Below, one piece after another: positions 9,607 through 18,127 of a stretch of DNA of 40,916 nucleotides (position 1 is its first letter; every line of letters begins with the position of its first letter). The stretch covers positions 1 through 40,916 of the forward strand of contig JAGANG010000069.1 of the NCBI GenBank assembly GCA_017624275.1. The letters are read 5' to 3'. Made by a program: the position numbers and the translations under genes. Below the pieces are notes generated by a model, which saw only the letters and a list, made by a program, of their open reading frames with translations, was not told the origin of the DNA and made no database searches. The stretch is from Spirochaetales bacterium (GTDB lineage: Bacteria > Spirochaetota > GWE2-31-10).

Positions 9607-10341
9607 TTATTTATATTTTGCAAGCTTTATAAGGTAACTATAAGCTTCTGTGATTTGTTGAAATTTTTCTTTGTCATAGTTTTCTCCGGCGTGATCCGGA
9701 TGATATTGGGCCACAAGTTTGCGGTAAGTCCGTTTTATTTCGTTTAAGCTTGTATCCGGAGAAATACCGAGTATTTTGTAATATACGTAGTCGGTATCAA
9801 AGAAATCATTTTGTATATTGATGAATTCTTCTTTGTTTAAATGCAATTTTCCGGCGGTTTCAGAAATTTTTTCTACATTTGTAATTGAAATGTTTAATTC
9901 TTGGTTCAGTAATATGAATAATAATCTGATAATCTTTTCTTTTTCGGATTGTGAACAATACATGTTTATTATATTGCAACAATCATTTTTATCTATAAGG
10001 TTTCGTTTTTCAGCAAGATATGAGAATTTCTTCTCGATAAGCATGATTTCTGTAAGGTCAAAATGAAATTGTTCGATGAAAAAATCTTTTATGATGTTTA
10101 AGTTTGATAATGAAACATCTTTTATTTGCAATATACATAATTTTAATATGCAATTTAATGCATTTTCAGAGCCGGAAGGGTCTTCCAAAAAGTCATTAGT
10201 TTGAACATTGCTGATTTCATTTTTATAATCGAATAAAAAATGTCCTATTAAACATACAAGGATTGCACCTGCGGGATTTCCCGTAACGATTATACCGCAA
10301 GCCAATCCTAGAAGTTTTCCAAAGAAATGAGTTTTTTGCAC
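9607..10341 (-). CDS. DjlA-like membrane-anchored J-domain protein
   Basis: The protein has 244 residues. A hydrophobic N-terminus (~8-35, GLACGIIVTGNPAGAILVCLIG) could anchor or associate it with the membrane. The middle is helical and TerB-like, and the C-terminal J domain (~178-240) contains YYKILGISPD, YRKLVAQYHPDHAG with the essential HPD, and FQQITEAYSYL. N-terminal anchor, TerB-like domain and C-terminal J domain is the layout of DjlA co-chaperones, which stimulate DnaK ATPase. Overall similarity to DjlA beyond the J domain cannot be judged by eye. The start is GTG, with AAGAG a few bases upstream. It lies 10 bases after the cyclic-nucleotide-binding gene and 24 bases before glgC. Confidence 0.82.
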   Translation of the reverse strand: MQKTHFFGKLLGLACGIIVTGNPAGAILVCLIGHFLFDYKNEISNVQTNDFLEDPSGSENALNCILKLCILQIKDVSLSNLNIIKDFFIEQFHFDLTEIMLIEKKFSYLAEKRNLIDKNDCCNIINMYCSQSEKEKIIRLLFILLNQELNISITNVEKISETAGKLHLNKEEFINIQNDFFDTDYVYYKILGISPDTSLNEIKRTYRKLVAQYHPDHAGENYDKEKFQQITEAYSYLIKLAKYK

Positions 10342-10351
10342 TTTTGTACTC

Positions 10352-11014
10352 TTATTTCTTAAATGATTTTCGTTTAGAATTTACCATTCGATAAAAATCA
10401 TTAATATTAGTTACTGTAATACTGTTTTGAGCAAGTAATATTCTGTTTTGCTTTTGGAAATGGGATAAAATTTGTGAACATTTTGATTTATCCATTCCGC
10501 ACCAATTGGCAACATCTTCCGGTGTGATATCAAATTTTATATCGGTAGAGTTGTAAATATCGATACCTTTGTTTTCTGCCAGCATCAGAAAAACATCCAT
10601 AATTTTAATATCCGGATCTTCCAATGTAAGAATCATCAAGCGACGTTTTTGGTCGTAAATTCTTTTGGCAAAAGCTCTTAACAATTTTATTGCTAATTCC
10701 GGTTTGGATTGCATTAAACCGTTAAAATTAGCTTTGTTAAATTCCAAAACTTTTACGTCTTCCAACGCAATCATTGTTGCACTTCTCGGAGCGTCTTCAA
10801 GAATCGCCATTTCACCGAAAATTTCTCCCGGAGATAAAATATCTAAAGTTTTTTCTTTATCAGCAGAAATTTTTGTAGCTTTTATTCTGCCTTCAATAAG
10901 AAAGAAAAAAGAATTTCCCGGTTCATATTCGCAAAATATGATTTCATCTTTCTTGAAAGTTTTTCCAAATTTACCAAAAAGTCCAATTCCAAAATCTAAT
11001 GTATTACTGCTCAT
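10352..11014 (-). CDS. Crp/Fnr-type regulator with cyclic-nucleotide-binding domain
   Basis: The protein has 220 residues. The N-terminal beta-roll (~10-130) has the phosphate-binding cassette FGEMAILEDAPRSATMIA of cyclic-nucleotide-binding domains, with the Arg that contacts the cyclic phosphate in PRSAT. The C-terminal part (~155-215) has a winged-helix pattern, ITPEDVANWCGMDKSKCSQI, weaker than in true Crp. It may bind DNA in response to cAMP or c-di-nucleotides, but the ligand and targets cannot be read from the sequence. The next gene upstream, 15 bases away, is a second protein of this fold. Such pairs are common in Treponema. Confidence 0.82.
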   Translation of the reverse strand: MSSNTLDFGIGLFGKFGKTFKKDEIIFCEYEPGNSFFFLIEGRIKATKISADKEKTLDILSPGEIFGEMAILEDAPRSATMIALEDVKVLEFNKANFNGLMQSKPELAIKLLRAFAKRIYDQKRRLMILTLEDPDIKIMDVFLMLAENKGIDIYNSTDIKFDITPEDVANWCGMDKSKCSQILSHFQKQNRILLAQNSITVTNINDFYRMVNSKRKSFKK

Positions 11015-11029
11015 ATTATCCTCTTTTGA

Positions 11030-11620
11030 TTAAAAGGTTACATTTTCAAAGTTTGGTGTAGGGCCGCCACCGTCACCGAAATTTTCATAAGCTTCTTTTA
11101 CTTCTATAATTCTCTTTTTTGCATGTTCTGCTAACGGATGTGTTCCGTAACACGCCAAGAACCGTTTGTAAACAGTAGAAGCTTTTGTGTATTTTTTTGT
11201 TTTATAATAATAATCACCAATCAGGAAAAGCCCGGAAGCAGGATCTGTTTCAGTTTTATTTGTTACAAGTTTTTGCATTTGTTTTCCGGTTCTGCGTAAT
11301 TGATTGGAAAATGATTTCAACATTTTTAAGATGATGTTGGTATTCTTTGTTATCAATTGTTCAAACTCGTCAGTAGAGAATTCGATGACTTGAGATTTCT
11401 GAGAAACTCTGGCATCTTCTTCTCTGGGAAAACGAATCAAACCAGATTTTACACCAAAGAATTCTCCGGTATTGATTGTATCTTGTACTAATGACCCGGT
11501 CTCGATATCGGTATACTCTAAAGTTACTTGTCCCTCTTTTACAAGGTATACTGAATTGGATTTGTCTCCGTTAAAATAAATAATCGCATTTGAAGGATAA
11601 TTAATAATTCTAGATGCCAT
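11030..11620 (-). CDS. Cyclic-nucleotide-binding-like domain protein with TPR-like tail
   Basis: The protein has 196 residues. Residues ~5-115 form a beta-roll of the cyclic-nucleotide-binding type (IYFNGDKSNSVYLVKEGQV, FFGVKSGL). The binding cassette is altered to FFGVKSGLIRFPREEDARV, so ligand binding is uncertain. There is no helix-turn-helix. Instead residues ~130-180 form a tetratricopeptide-like hairpin (FLIGDYYYKTKKYTKASTV, FLACYGTHPLAEHAKKRI). A role in protein-protein contact, perhaps with the following Crp-like protein, is an inference from gene order. AAAGGA precedes ATG 11620. Confidence 0.78.
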   Translation of the reverse strand: MASRIINYPSNAIIYFNGDKSNSVYLVKEGQVTLEYTDIETGSLVQDTINTGEFFGVKSGLIRFPREEDARVSQKSQVIEFSTDEFEQLITKNTNIILKMLKSFSNQLRRTGKQMQKLVTNKTETDPASGLFLIGDYYYKTKKYTKASTVYKRFLACYGTHPLAEHAKKRIIEVKEAYENFGDGGGPTPNFENVTF

Positions 11621-11688
11621 TTTCGTATCCTTTTTTTAGTTTTATAAAACAATATATTCTTTCGGCTTATTTTGCCCAGAATTAATGT

Positions 11689-12570
11689 TTATCTGATAAT
11701 TTTATTTTCTAATGCTTTGTAAATCATTTTTATTTCTTTTGATTTATTCATTGCATAGAAATGGATTCCGTCAATTTCATTATCAAGCAAATCTGAAATT
11801 TGATTAATCGCATAATCAATACCGATTTTTTCTATAGCTTCTTTATTATCTTGATTTTTTTCGAGCTCTCTCAATAATTTCTCAGGAATTTTTGCACCGC
11901 ATAAATTTACCATTCTTTGAACTGATTTAAAATTTAAAATAGGCATAATTCCCGGTTCTATTTTTACACTGATATTTTTTTTGCAACACAATTCTCGATA
12001 TTTATAAAAATCTTCATTGTTAAAAAATAATTGTGTAATTACGTTTGTTGCACCGTTATCAATTTTGCGTTTGAGATTATCGATATCGGCATCAAGAGAT
12101 TCTGCATCGGGATGTTTTTCAGGATAACCGGCAGCGGCAATTCCGAAATCTCCGTTTTTATTTATATGTTTAATCAAATCTGAAGCGTAAGCAAAACCAC
12201 CTATTGTTTGCGTGAAGTTTTCTTGACCTTGAGGAGGGTCGCCGCGTAAAGCGAGAATATTTTCAATATTTTCTTTTTTAAAGCGTTCCAACATGGTGTC
12301 TGTATCTTGGATCGTAGCATTAACGCAAGTCAAATGAGCTGCAACTTCTAAGCCCATTTTATTTTTTATTGTAGATGCGATTTCTAATGTTTTGTCTCTG
12401 TTGCTTCCGCCGGCTCCGTATGTTACCGAAACGTAATCCGGATTGATATCTTTTAATTCTTCAATTGTTTGATACAAACTGCTGAAATCCATATCATTTT
12501 TTGGAGGAAAAACTTCATAAGAAATTATGTGTTTTCCTTTTTTGTTATTGTAAATATCTGAAAATTTCAA
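11689..12570 (-). CDS. metF: Methylenetetrahydrofolate reductase
   Basis: MetF reduces 5,10-methylene-THF to 5-methyl-THF with FAD and NAD(P)H, supplying methyl groups for methionine synthesis. The TIM-barrel signatures are present: ISYEVFPPKND at the start, the DYVSVTYGAGGSNRDKT loop, AHLTCVN, ILALRGDPPQG, and the FFNNEDFYKY and GIMPI strands. It has about 293 residues, normal for the bacterial catalytic domain. The frame is open to a GTG at 12582, but GAGG six bases before a TTG at 12570 and the family N-terminus MKFSDIY favour the TTG. It is the first gene of a five-gene minus-strand operon behind the promoter at 12617-12645. Confidence 0.92.
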   Translation of the reverse strand: MKFSDIYNNKKGKHIISYEVFPPKNDMDFSSLYQTIEELKDINPDYVSVTYGAGGSNRDKTLEIASTIKNKMGLEVAAHLTCVNATIQDTDTMLERFKKENIENILALRGDPPQGQENFTQTIGGFAYASDLIKHINKNGDFGIAAAGYPEKHPDAESLDADIDNLKRKIDNGATNVITQLFFNNEDFYKYRELCCKKNISVKIEPGIMPILNFKSVQRMVNLCGAKIPEKLLRELEKNQDNKEAIEKIGIDYAINQISDLLDNEIDGIHFYAMNKSKEIKMIYKALENKIIR

Positions 12571-12616
12571 TTTCTCCCTCACTATTTTTTGGTTTTAATT
12601 AAATAAAATTTTAAAA

Positions 12617-12645
12617 AAGATAACAGTAATTTTATTCATTGTCAA
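12617..12645 (-). promoter_or_regulatory. Sigma-70 promoter of the metF operon
   Basis: On the minus strand TTGACA (12645-12640) is followed after exactly 17 bases by TATCTT (12622-12617). The -35 is perfect and the -10 matches four of six. The predicted start lies about 40 bases before the metF start codon. Confidence 0.7.
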
Positions 12646-12723
12646 ATAGGAGAAAGTCATTTATAGTGGACAGTAAATGTTTGATAAAAAAATAACCGAA
12701 CATGAAATTCTCGGAGACTGATA

Positions 12724-13161
12724 ATGCCTAATGAAAATATTCCTATGAAAAATGAAGATTTAGAGAGTTTACTTAATATTGCAGTAGATGCAGCTAAGCA
12801 AAGTTATTCACCTTATTCTAATTTCAGAGTAGGGGCAGCGGTGATATCGGAAAACAGGAAAATTTTCAGTGGATGCAATATTGAAAATCGGTCATATCCG
12901 GCAGGAATTTGTGCTGAAATTACGGCGATTTCCAAACTTATTTCGTCCGGAGAAAAAAAGATTTGTGCGATAGCTGTTGTGGGCTTGGACAGTGATAATT
13001 TTCTACCGCCGTGCGGAGTTTGTCGCCAATTTATGACGGAATTCGGTAATGATTTTCCGGTATTAATGGCAAATAAGAAAATGGAATATCAAATTGTTTC
13101 GGTTGCACAACTGTTACCTTCTGATTCACTTCATGATTTGAAAAAATATGAAATTAAGTAA
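12724..13161 (+). CDS. cdd: Cytidine deaminase
   Basis: Cdd hydrolyses cytidine and deoxycytidine to uridine forms in pyrimidine salvage. The protein has 145 residues, typical of the tetrameric class. Signatures are YSPYSNFRVGAAV, GCNIENRSYPAGICAE with the zinc Cys and catalytic Glu (CAE), and PPCGVCRQF with the two further zinc cysteines. GGAG lies about 7 bases before ATG 12724. The 3' end overlaps the next gene by 14 bases, so the two are co-transcribed. Confidence 0.94.
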   Translation: MPNENIPMKNEDLESLLNIAVDAAKQSYSPYSNFRVGAAVISENRKIFSGCNIENRSYPAGICAEITAISKLISSGEKKICAIAVVGLDSDNFLPPCGVCRQFMTEFGNDFPVLMANKKMEYQIVSVAQLLPSDSLHDLKKYEIK

Positions 13162-14401
13162 GCAGTTTTTTAAAATATCTAAATTATTATATAAATTCGC
13201 TAAAAAAATCTGGAATATATTTTTTTGTACCATAAAAGAATTCTTAAAAGATGAGGCAATGATTGTTGCAAACGGTCTTGCATTTAAGACTATATTTTCG
13301 CTGATTCCCGTAACGGCAGTTTTTGTTTATGTTTCATCTATTTTTCCCGGATTTTCGGACTATAAAGGAAAGATTGCTAAAATTATAGTGGAATATTTGT
13401 TGCCGGATGTTTCTGCGGATATGCTGAAAATAGTGGATTCTTTTATTTCCAATGTAGGAACGATAGGGCTTATAGGTTTTGTAGGGCTGATTTACGTATC
13501 ATTAAGTTTGTTTCTTACTATTGATAATCAAGTAAATCGTATTTGGCAAGCTCGCGGTAAACATTCATATTTACAGAGAATTTTGATTTATTGGGCATTT
13601 TTGAGTTTTCTTCCTTTTTTGTTAGGCGGATATTTTTATTATTCAGGGATTCTCGATTCTTTTTTGTTGCCGCTGTTTCCGCAGTTGAGCAAATTTTATT
13701 CAACTATTGTGTCTTTTGTTTTATTAGAATTATTCTTTTTTCTTGTTTATTATGTAATTCCGAATAGCAGAGTTCATTTTTTGAAAGCATCAATAGTAGC
13801 AGCATTGTCATCTCTTTTTTGGATTATTTTGCGAGCAATATTTTCTTATTATACAAAAGTTGCTATCGGAAATTGGATGATTTACGGATCTGTTGCTGCT
13901 GTAGTTTTTGCATTTGTATGGATTTATTTTAATTGGCTTGTTTTACTTTTTGGCGTAGAACTTATAAAAGTTTGGCAAGATAAACTTTATTTACGGCAAC
14001 CGATGATTCATAAGTTTTTCCTGTATGATTTAGGAATTACTATTTATATATTAAAAATATTACATAATGATTTTAAGAAAAGTGGTAACGGTGTTTCTCT
14101 TGAAGAGTTTTCACATAGACTTAATATTTCAAGAGAAGAACTGATGATGTTATTTCAGTTGATGAAAGAAAAGCAAATAATTATAAATGATTCTGCTAAA
14201 TTTCAGTGTTTTCATTTATCCCGTGATATTTCATCTATAACACTTGAAGATATTGAGAATATCTTATGGAAGAAAATGAGACTGTTCAGTCGAACTGCGG
14301 AAAAAGACGCCGCCGAAATATGCGAAAAAATCAGTAATTATTATTTAAATAGTAACAGTAAAAATATTTCGGTAGAAAATATTCTCAAACAAGAAAACTA
14401 A
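13148..14401 (+). CDS. YihY/BrkB-family inner-membrane protein
   Basis: The protein has 417 residues. About six hydrophobic helices lie between ~40 and 280, with the family motifs LAFKTIFSLIPV near the first helix, ISLFLTIDNQVNRIW-type text (LSLFLTIDNQVNRIWQARG) and VWIYFNWLVLLFGVEL in the last. The family was once misnamed ribonuclease BN, and its true role is unsettled. The C-terminal ~120 residues are soluble and contain a winged-helix-like segment (VSLEEFSHRLNISREELMML), as in many YihY proteins. It overlaps cdd by 14 bases and ends tail-to-tail with ridA, sharing 4 bases. Confidence 0.88.
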   Translation: MKLSKQFFKISKLLYKFAKKIWNIFFCTIKEFLKDEAMIVANGLAFKTIFSLIPVTAVFVYVSSIFPGFSDYKGKIAKIIVEYLLPDVSADMLKIVDSFISNVGTIGLIGFVGLIYVSLSLFLTIDNQVNRIWQARGKHSYLQRILIYWAFLSFLPFLLGGYFYYSGILDSFLLPLFPQLSKFYSTIVSFVLLELFFFLVYYVIPNSRVHFLKASIVAALSSLFWIILRAIFSYYTKVAIGNWMIYGSVAAVVFAFVWIYFNWLVLLFGVELIKVWQDKLYLRQPMIHKFFLYDLGITIYILKILHNDFKKSGNGVSLEEFSHRLNISREELMMLFQLMKEKQIIINDSAKFQCFHLSRDISSITLEDIENILWKKMRLFSRTAEKDAAEICEKISNYYLNSNSKNISVENILKQEN

Positions 14402-14781
14402 TCTTTTGAAGCTGTTATTTCAATTTCAATCTTTGCGTTTTTAGGTAATGCACTCACGGCGATTGTTGTACGTGCCGGCGGAGTTGAGCCTTCAAAAAAA
14501 TTACCGTAGATTTCATTGCAAATTGCAAAATCATTAATATCGGTCAAATAAATCACAGCACGGACAATATCATCTTTGCAAAAACCGGCTTCTTGTAAGA
14601 TTGCATTTATATTATTAAGACATTGAGAAGTTTGCTCTTTGATGTTTGGACTTACTAATTCTCCGGTTTGCGGAACTAATGCGATTTGCCCGGATATGTA
14701 TAGAGTGTTGCCGCTTAGAACGGCTTGATTGTATGGCCCGATAGCTTTCGGTGCGGCTGATGTGCTTATTATCTTTTTCAT
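14398..14781 (-). CDS. ridA: RidA-family enamine/imine deaminase
   Basis: RidA proteins hydrolyse reactive 2-aminoacrylate and related enamines released by PLP enzymes. The protein has 127 residues, the normal length for the trimeric family. Signatures are AAPKAIGPYNQAV, LYISGQIAL, ISGQ with the following LNNINAILQEAG, VRAVIYLTDI, and PPARTTIAVSALPKNAKIEIE with the substrate-binding Arg in ARTT. AAAGGAG precedes ATG 14781 by 6 bases. It appears to be a single-gene unit. Confidence 0.93.
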   Translation of the reverse strand: MKKIISTSAAPKAIGPYNQAVLSGNTLYISGQIALVPQTGELVSPNIKEQTSQCLNNINAILQEAGFCKDDIVRAVIYLTDINDFAICNEIYGNFFEGSTPPARTTIAVSALPKNAKIEIEITASKD

Positions 14782-14911
14782 TAGATACTCCTTTTGTGGA
14801 TATACTTAACATAAAAGGAAAAAATATTTCAATAAAGATAGTTTTATACTATTAAAAAAAAAAATAAAACCGAAAGGGTAATGTATTTATTTTTTCTTTT
14901 AAGGAATTGAA

Positions 14912-15241
14912 ATGTGTAAGAAATTTTTAATTGTAGATGATGATGCCAGTTTTGCATTTTCTTTAATGAACAAAGTTGTTAATTATGATTGCGGAATATC
15001 CTTAGCTGAATCTATAGGGCGTGCAAAGATTATGTTAAAAAATAATCATTATGACGTTGTTGTGGCAAATTCACGTGTTCCCGGCGGTTTTAGTTATACT
15101 TTAAAGGACGAAATTGGTTCGGATACACAAATTTTATTTATGTCTTCAATGAAAAGCGATTATGAAGAATTAAATAAAATGGGTGAAAATTGTATTAAGA
15201 AGAATGAAATATGTCAAAAAATAGAGGCTATTTGTGGTTAA
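14912..15241 (+). CDS. Pseudo-receiver domain protein (phosphoacceptor Asp replaced by Asn)
   Basis: The protein has 109 residues, a lone receiver fold. LIVDDD supplies the acidic pocket (D9-D11), the Ser in FMSS takes the Thr/Ser position and Lys lies in CIKKN. The site that should be Asp in the pattern YDxVxxDxxxPG reads YDVVVANSRVPG, so residue 53 is Asn. Standard aspartyl phosphorylation is therefore unlikely. Such proteins can act as constitutive partners or bind through the 4-5-5 face. AAGGA precedes the ATG by 6 bases. The stop overlaps the next start by 8 bases, which points to coupled expression with an exported protein. Confidence 0.8.
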   Translation: MCKKFLIVDDDASFAFSLMNKVVNYDCGISLAESIGRAKIMLKNNHYDVVVANSRVPGGFSYTLKDEIGSDTQILFMSSMKSDYEELNKMGENCIKKNEICQKIEAICG

Positions 15242-15782
15242 ACCTAAATTAATTCTTTTAATAATTTGTTTTTTTATAGTTTCAATGTTTACCTTTGCAG
15301 AGGAACTTCCTAACGGATATAAAAAATATTCATTCGGTATGAGTATGGACGAAGTAAAAGATGCAATAAAAGAAGACAGTTTACTTAAAAATGTTCGAGA
15401 AGAAGTTTTGTCTGTAAGAATTCAACCGGATAAGCAGATTCTCACAGTTTATGGAGATCGCAGAAACGGCGGATATGTAGAAAAAGCATATTTCCAATTT
15501 AATGAAGATAAACTGTTTTATATCTATTTGCAATTGAGCGAAAAGAAAGTCGGTTATTATTCTTTGTTAAAAAGTATGACTGATAAATATGGAAATGCTA
15601 CAAACTTGGAACCTAAAAAAGCAAGTTGGGAAAATGATTCGGTACGTATTCAAATAGAAAAGCCGTGTGTATTAAAATATACAGATATAAAAACTTGGGA
15701 TTCGTTGTCTTCTACTGAAGCAGAAATGGAAGCCAGAAAAGTAGAAAAAATAGAACGAGAAAAGTTTTTGGAAGATTTATAA
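15234..15782 (+). CDS. Exported protein of unknown function
   Basis: I do not recognise the family. The protein has 182 residues. GTG 15234 is followed by a clear signal peptide (KPKLILLIICFFIVSMFTFA, cleavage near FAEE), without a lipobox Cys. The mature part begins GYKKYSFGMSMDEVKDAI, resembling small periplasmic proteins with a short repeat-like fold where G(M/T)S.DEV starts the domain. It ends in a charged helical segment (EAEMEARKVEKIEREKF). It starts inside the pseudo-receiver gene and is followed by a strong terminator at 15843, so the two form a bicistronic unit. Confidence 0.75.
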   Translation: MVKPKLILLIICFFIVSMFTFAEELPNGYKKYSFGMSMDEVKDAIKEDSLLKNVREEVLSVRIQPDKQILTVYGDRRNGGYVEKAYFQFNEDKLFYIYLQLSEKKVGYYSLLKSMTDKYGNATNLEPKKASWENDSVRIQIEKPCVLKYTDIKTWDSLSSTEAEMEARKVEKIEREKFLEDL

Positions 15783-15842
15783 TTTTTTATACGCATATAA
15801 ATTTTTATTCAGGTAAATTGATGTATTAATCAATAAAATATC

Positions 15843-15890
15843 AAAGAACTTAGTTCTGTATCAAAACAGTACTGAGTTCTTTATTTTTTT
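15843..15890 (+). terminator. Rho-independent terminator after the exported-protein gene
   Basis: Arms at 15843-15859 and 15866-15882 (beginning AAAGAACT and ending AGTTCTTT) pair over 17 positions with one G-U and one U-U, around a 6-base loop. A T-rich tail follows at 15883-15890. It ends the 14912-15782 unit. Confidence 0.85.
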
Positions 15891-16010
15891 CACTAAATAA
15901 AGATTTATGCTTTATAACAACGTCATTTTAAGTCAAAAAATAAACTTTTCCATTGATAACAAAGTAAGAATATTAAGTGAAATGTACAAAGCAAACCGGA
16001 TTAAGTTAAT

Positions 16011-16772
16011 TTAACTTTCGGAAATAAGTTTATTATATGTAGTTTCTACTTTCTTCCAGCAAGCATCGCTGAATGATGCACTGTCTGGGTAATCTGCCGG
16101 TAAAATAGGTTCAGTATATTCAAGAGTAACTTTTTTGAATCCTCTGATGAACATTTTACCTTTAGGAAGAACGTTTATAGTTCCGCTAATTGCCGCAGGA
16201 ACTACCGGAACGTTCATTTTGTAAGCAAGTTTGATTAATGCCAGATTAGGGGCTTGCAACTCTCCGTTTGTGCTTCGGGTTCCTTCCGGGAAAAAACAGA
16301 GTGATTGTATTCTCTTATCATTACTGAAAAACTCACGAACTTCTTTTATGATTCCTAATCTGTCTTTTGTATTATTACGTTGTAAATAAATCGGTCCGTT
16401 ATAAACAATCATTGTACCTAAAAACGGAATTTTCTTTACTTCTTCTTTTGCTATGGGAACGGCTCCGGTTGTATTTATAAAAGTCGTAATATCAAGCCAA
16501 GATTGATGATTACAGATGTATATTGTTCTTCGTTTTTTATCAATAAACTCTTTGCCTTTAATTTTTAAATTAATATGGCATAAAAGATTATTAATAATAA
16601 AAGACCAAGGTTTAAAGATTAACTTTGAAGCAATTGGGAAACGAGATGTTTTTTTTATGAACAACAACCAAAAGAAAAGCGGAACTGAACATATTGTCAT
16701 GATGATCAGGGCTAAATAAGTAATGATATTCAATAAAAAATTAATAAAAGGCATTTTAGGACTCCTTATCAC
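16011..16772 (-). CDS. plsC: 1-acyl-sn-glycerol-3-phosphate acyltransferase
   Basis: PlsC adds the second acyl chain to lysophosphatidic acid to make phosphatidic acid at the inner membrane. The protein has 253 residues. The N-terminus has one or two hydrophobic helices (~8-37). The acyltransferase blocks follow: NHQSWLD (catalytic H and D), the GPIYLQRNN segment, FFPEGTRSTNGE (glycerol-phosphate binding) and VPVVPAAISGT. AAGGAG precedes ATG 16772 by 7 bases. It lies downstream of the cyclophilin-FKBP gene on the same strand, separated by a hairpin. Confidence 0.9.
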   Translation of the reverse strand: MIRSPKMPFINFLLNIITYLALIIMTICSVPLFFWLLFIKKTSRFPIASKLIFKPWSFIINNLLCHINLKIKGKEFIDKKRRTIYICNHQSWLDITTFINTTGAVPIAKEEVKKIPFLGTMIVYNGPIYLQRNNTKDRLGIIKEVREFFSNDKRIQSLCFFPEGTRSTNGELQAPNLALIKLAYKMNVPVVPAAISGTINVLPKGKMFIRGFKKVTLEYTEPILPADYPDSASFSDACWKKVETTYNKLISES

Positions 16773-16808
16773 CTATGTTTTTTTATTCCGACTTTTTTTA
16801 TAAATCAT

Positions 16809-16843
16809 AAATGTTGTTCCTAAAATAGGAACAACATTTTTTT
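16809..16843 (-). terminator. Hairpin between the immunophilin gene and plsC
   Basis: Inverted arms ATGTTGTTCC (16811-16820) and GGAACAACAT (16828-16837), extendable by two A-T pairs, flank a 7-base loop. The T-run is better on the plus strand (16838-16843) than on the minus strand, where the gene ends at 16858. It is therefore a plausible but imperfect terminator for the immunophilin gene. Confidence 0.5.
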
Positions 16844-16857
16844 GTTTAATAATAAAA

Positions 16858-17919
16858 TTATTCAGCTTTTATAAGTTCAACTTCAAATACCAGAGTTGCT
16901 TTCGGAGGAATCGGACCGTAACCGCGTTCTCCGTATGCTAAATAATAAGGAAGAACAATAACTCTTTTTTCTCCCTCTTTCATTTCAAGAAGAGCTTCAT
17001 CCCAACCCGGAATTACTCTTCCTACACCGATATTAACATTAAAAGGTTCGTTTCTGTCATAAGAACTGTCGAATTTACTACCGTCAAGGAAATATCCGGC
17101 ATAATGAGCTGTTATTATTTTACCTTTTGTAGGTTGTTTACCGGTACCCTCTTTAAGAACATAATATTCCATTCCTGATGGAGCTTTTTTCATTTCAAGT
17201 CCATCACAGCCGAGATTTTTCAAAAGGTTAGCTTTTTTTACTTCATTTTCAGCTTCTCTTTTTTCTAAAATTTCTTTTTGTTTACCGAATGCAGCTAACG
17301 CATCAAAAGTTTTTGCGTCATCACCTTTTCTTACAATTTCAATGTTTTTGATAAAAACTTCTTTGAACGGACGATCATTTTGGTCAACTTTAACTTTACC
17401 TATTTCACGAACAACTTCCATTCCGTCGATAACTTTTCCGAATACTGCATGACGACCGTCAAGATGAGGTGTAGGAACTAAAGTGATGAAAAACTGGCTT
17501 CCGTTAGTATCAGGACCGGCATTTGCCATTGAAAGAATACCTTCGCTGTCATGTTTCAATGAAGAATCAAATTCATCAATAAAAGAATATCCCGGACTGC
17601 CGTAACCTGTACCTAAAATATCGCCGCCTTGAATCATAAAACCATCGATGATTCTATGAAAAATCAATCCGTCGTAATATCTTTTTTTTATTTTGTCACC
17701 GGTCTTAGGTTCTGTAAATTCCATATTACCTTCAACTAATGCTACAAAGTTTCCTACGGTAACAGGAACTTTGTCATAAAATAATTGGCAAGTAAAACTT
17801 CCCATGTTTGTATTAAATACTGCAAACATTCCGTTCTCCTTTATATTTGGTGCTTTTTTACATGATGCAATACTAAGTATTGCCAAAAAAAACAAGACTA
17901 TTTTTGTGATTTTTTTCAT
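16858..17919 (-). CDS. Lipoprotein with cyclophilin and FKBP peptidyl-prolyl isomerase domains
   Basis: The protein has 353 residues. The leader is [20 protein letters not shown] with lipobox SIASC, so a lipid-anchored periplasmic or surface protein is expected. Residues ~30-200 are a cyclophilin ([14 protein letters not shown] with the catalytic Arg, [24 protein letters not shown]). A charged helical linker (~205-245) follows, then an FKBP domain ~255-353 ([55 protein letters not shown]). Both domains keep their active-site residues. Fused cyclophilin-FKBP immunophilins (CFBP) are described from Treponema, which supports the taxonomic guess. A consensus promoter lies about 80 bases upstream. 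Confidence 0.93.
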   Translation of the reverse strand: MKKITKIVLFFLAILSIASCKKAPNIKENGMFAVFNTNMGSFTCQLFYDKVPVTVGNFVALVEGNMEFTEPKTGDKIKKRYYDGLIFHRIIDGFMIQGGDILGTGYGSPGYSFIDEFDSSLKHDSEGILSMANAGPDTNGSQFFITLVPTPHLDGRHAVFGKVIDGMEVVREIGKVKVDQNDRPFKEVFIKNIEIVRKGDDAKTFDALAAFGKQKEILEKREAENEVKKANLLKNLGCDGLEMKKAPSGMEYYVLKEGTGKQPTKGKIITAHYAGYFLDGSKFDSSYDRNEPFNVNIGVGRVIPGWDEALLEMKEGEKRVIVLPYYLAYGERGYGPIPPKATLVFEVELIKAE

Positions 17920-17996
17920 AATTCTTCCTTTATTAATAGTGATTTGTTTAATTTAAAAATAAAAATGAATATTTAAAACATTAAAAATGTTTTGCG

Positions 17997-18025
17997 ATTA
18001 TATCGATAGATAATATCCTTGTCAA
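17997..18025 (-). promoter_or_regulatory. Consensus sigma-70 promoter of the cyclophilin-FKBP gene
   Basis: The minus strand carries TTGACA (18025-18020), a 17-base spacer and TATAAT (18002-17997), a perfect match to the consensus at ideal spacing. Strong constitutive expression is expected. The leader before the ATG at 17919 is about 70 bases. Confidence 0.9.
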
Positions 18026-18127
18026 TTGTGACTTTTATTTTCTTGATTTTATGTAACGAAAATAATTGAGTGTTGAGATTTATCATCTCTTGTGTTACAA
18101 GAGTTTGCGAATGAGAGGTAGAGTAAT

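Noticed and set aside
18060..18120. Riboswitch or attenuator before the foldase gene
   Set aside because: Only two small hairpins (GAGAT/ATCTC and CTTG/CAAG) are visible, with no known aptamer core.
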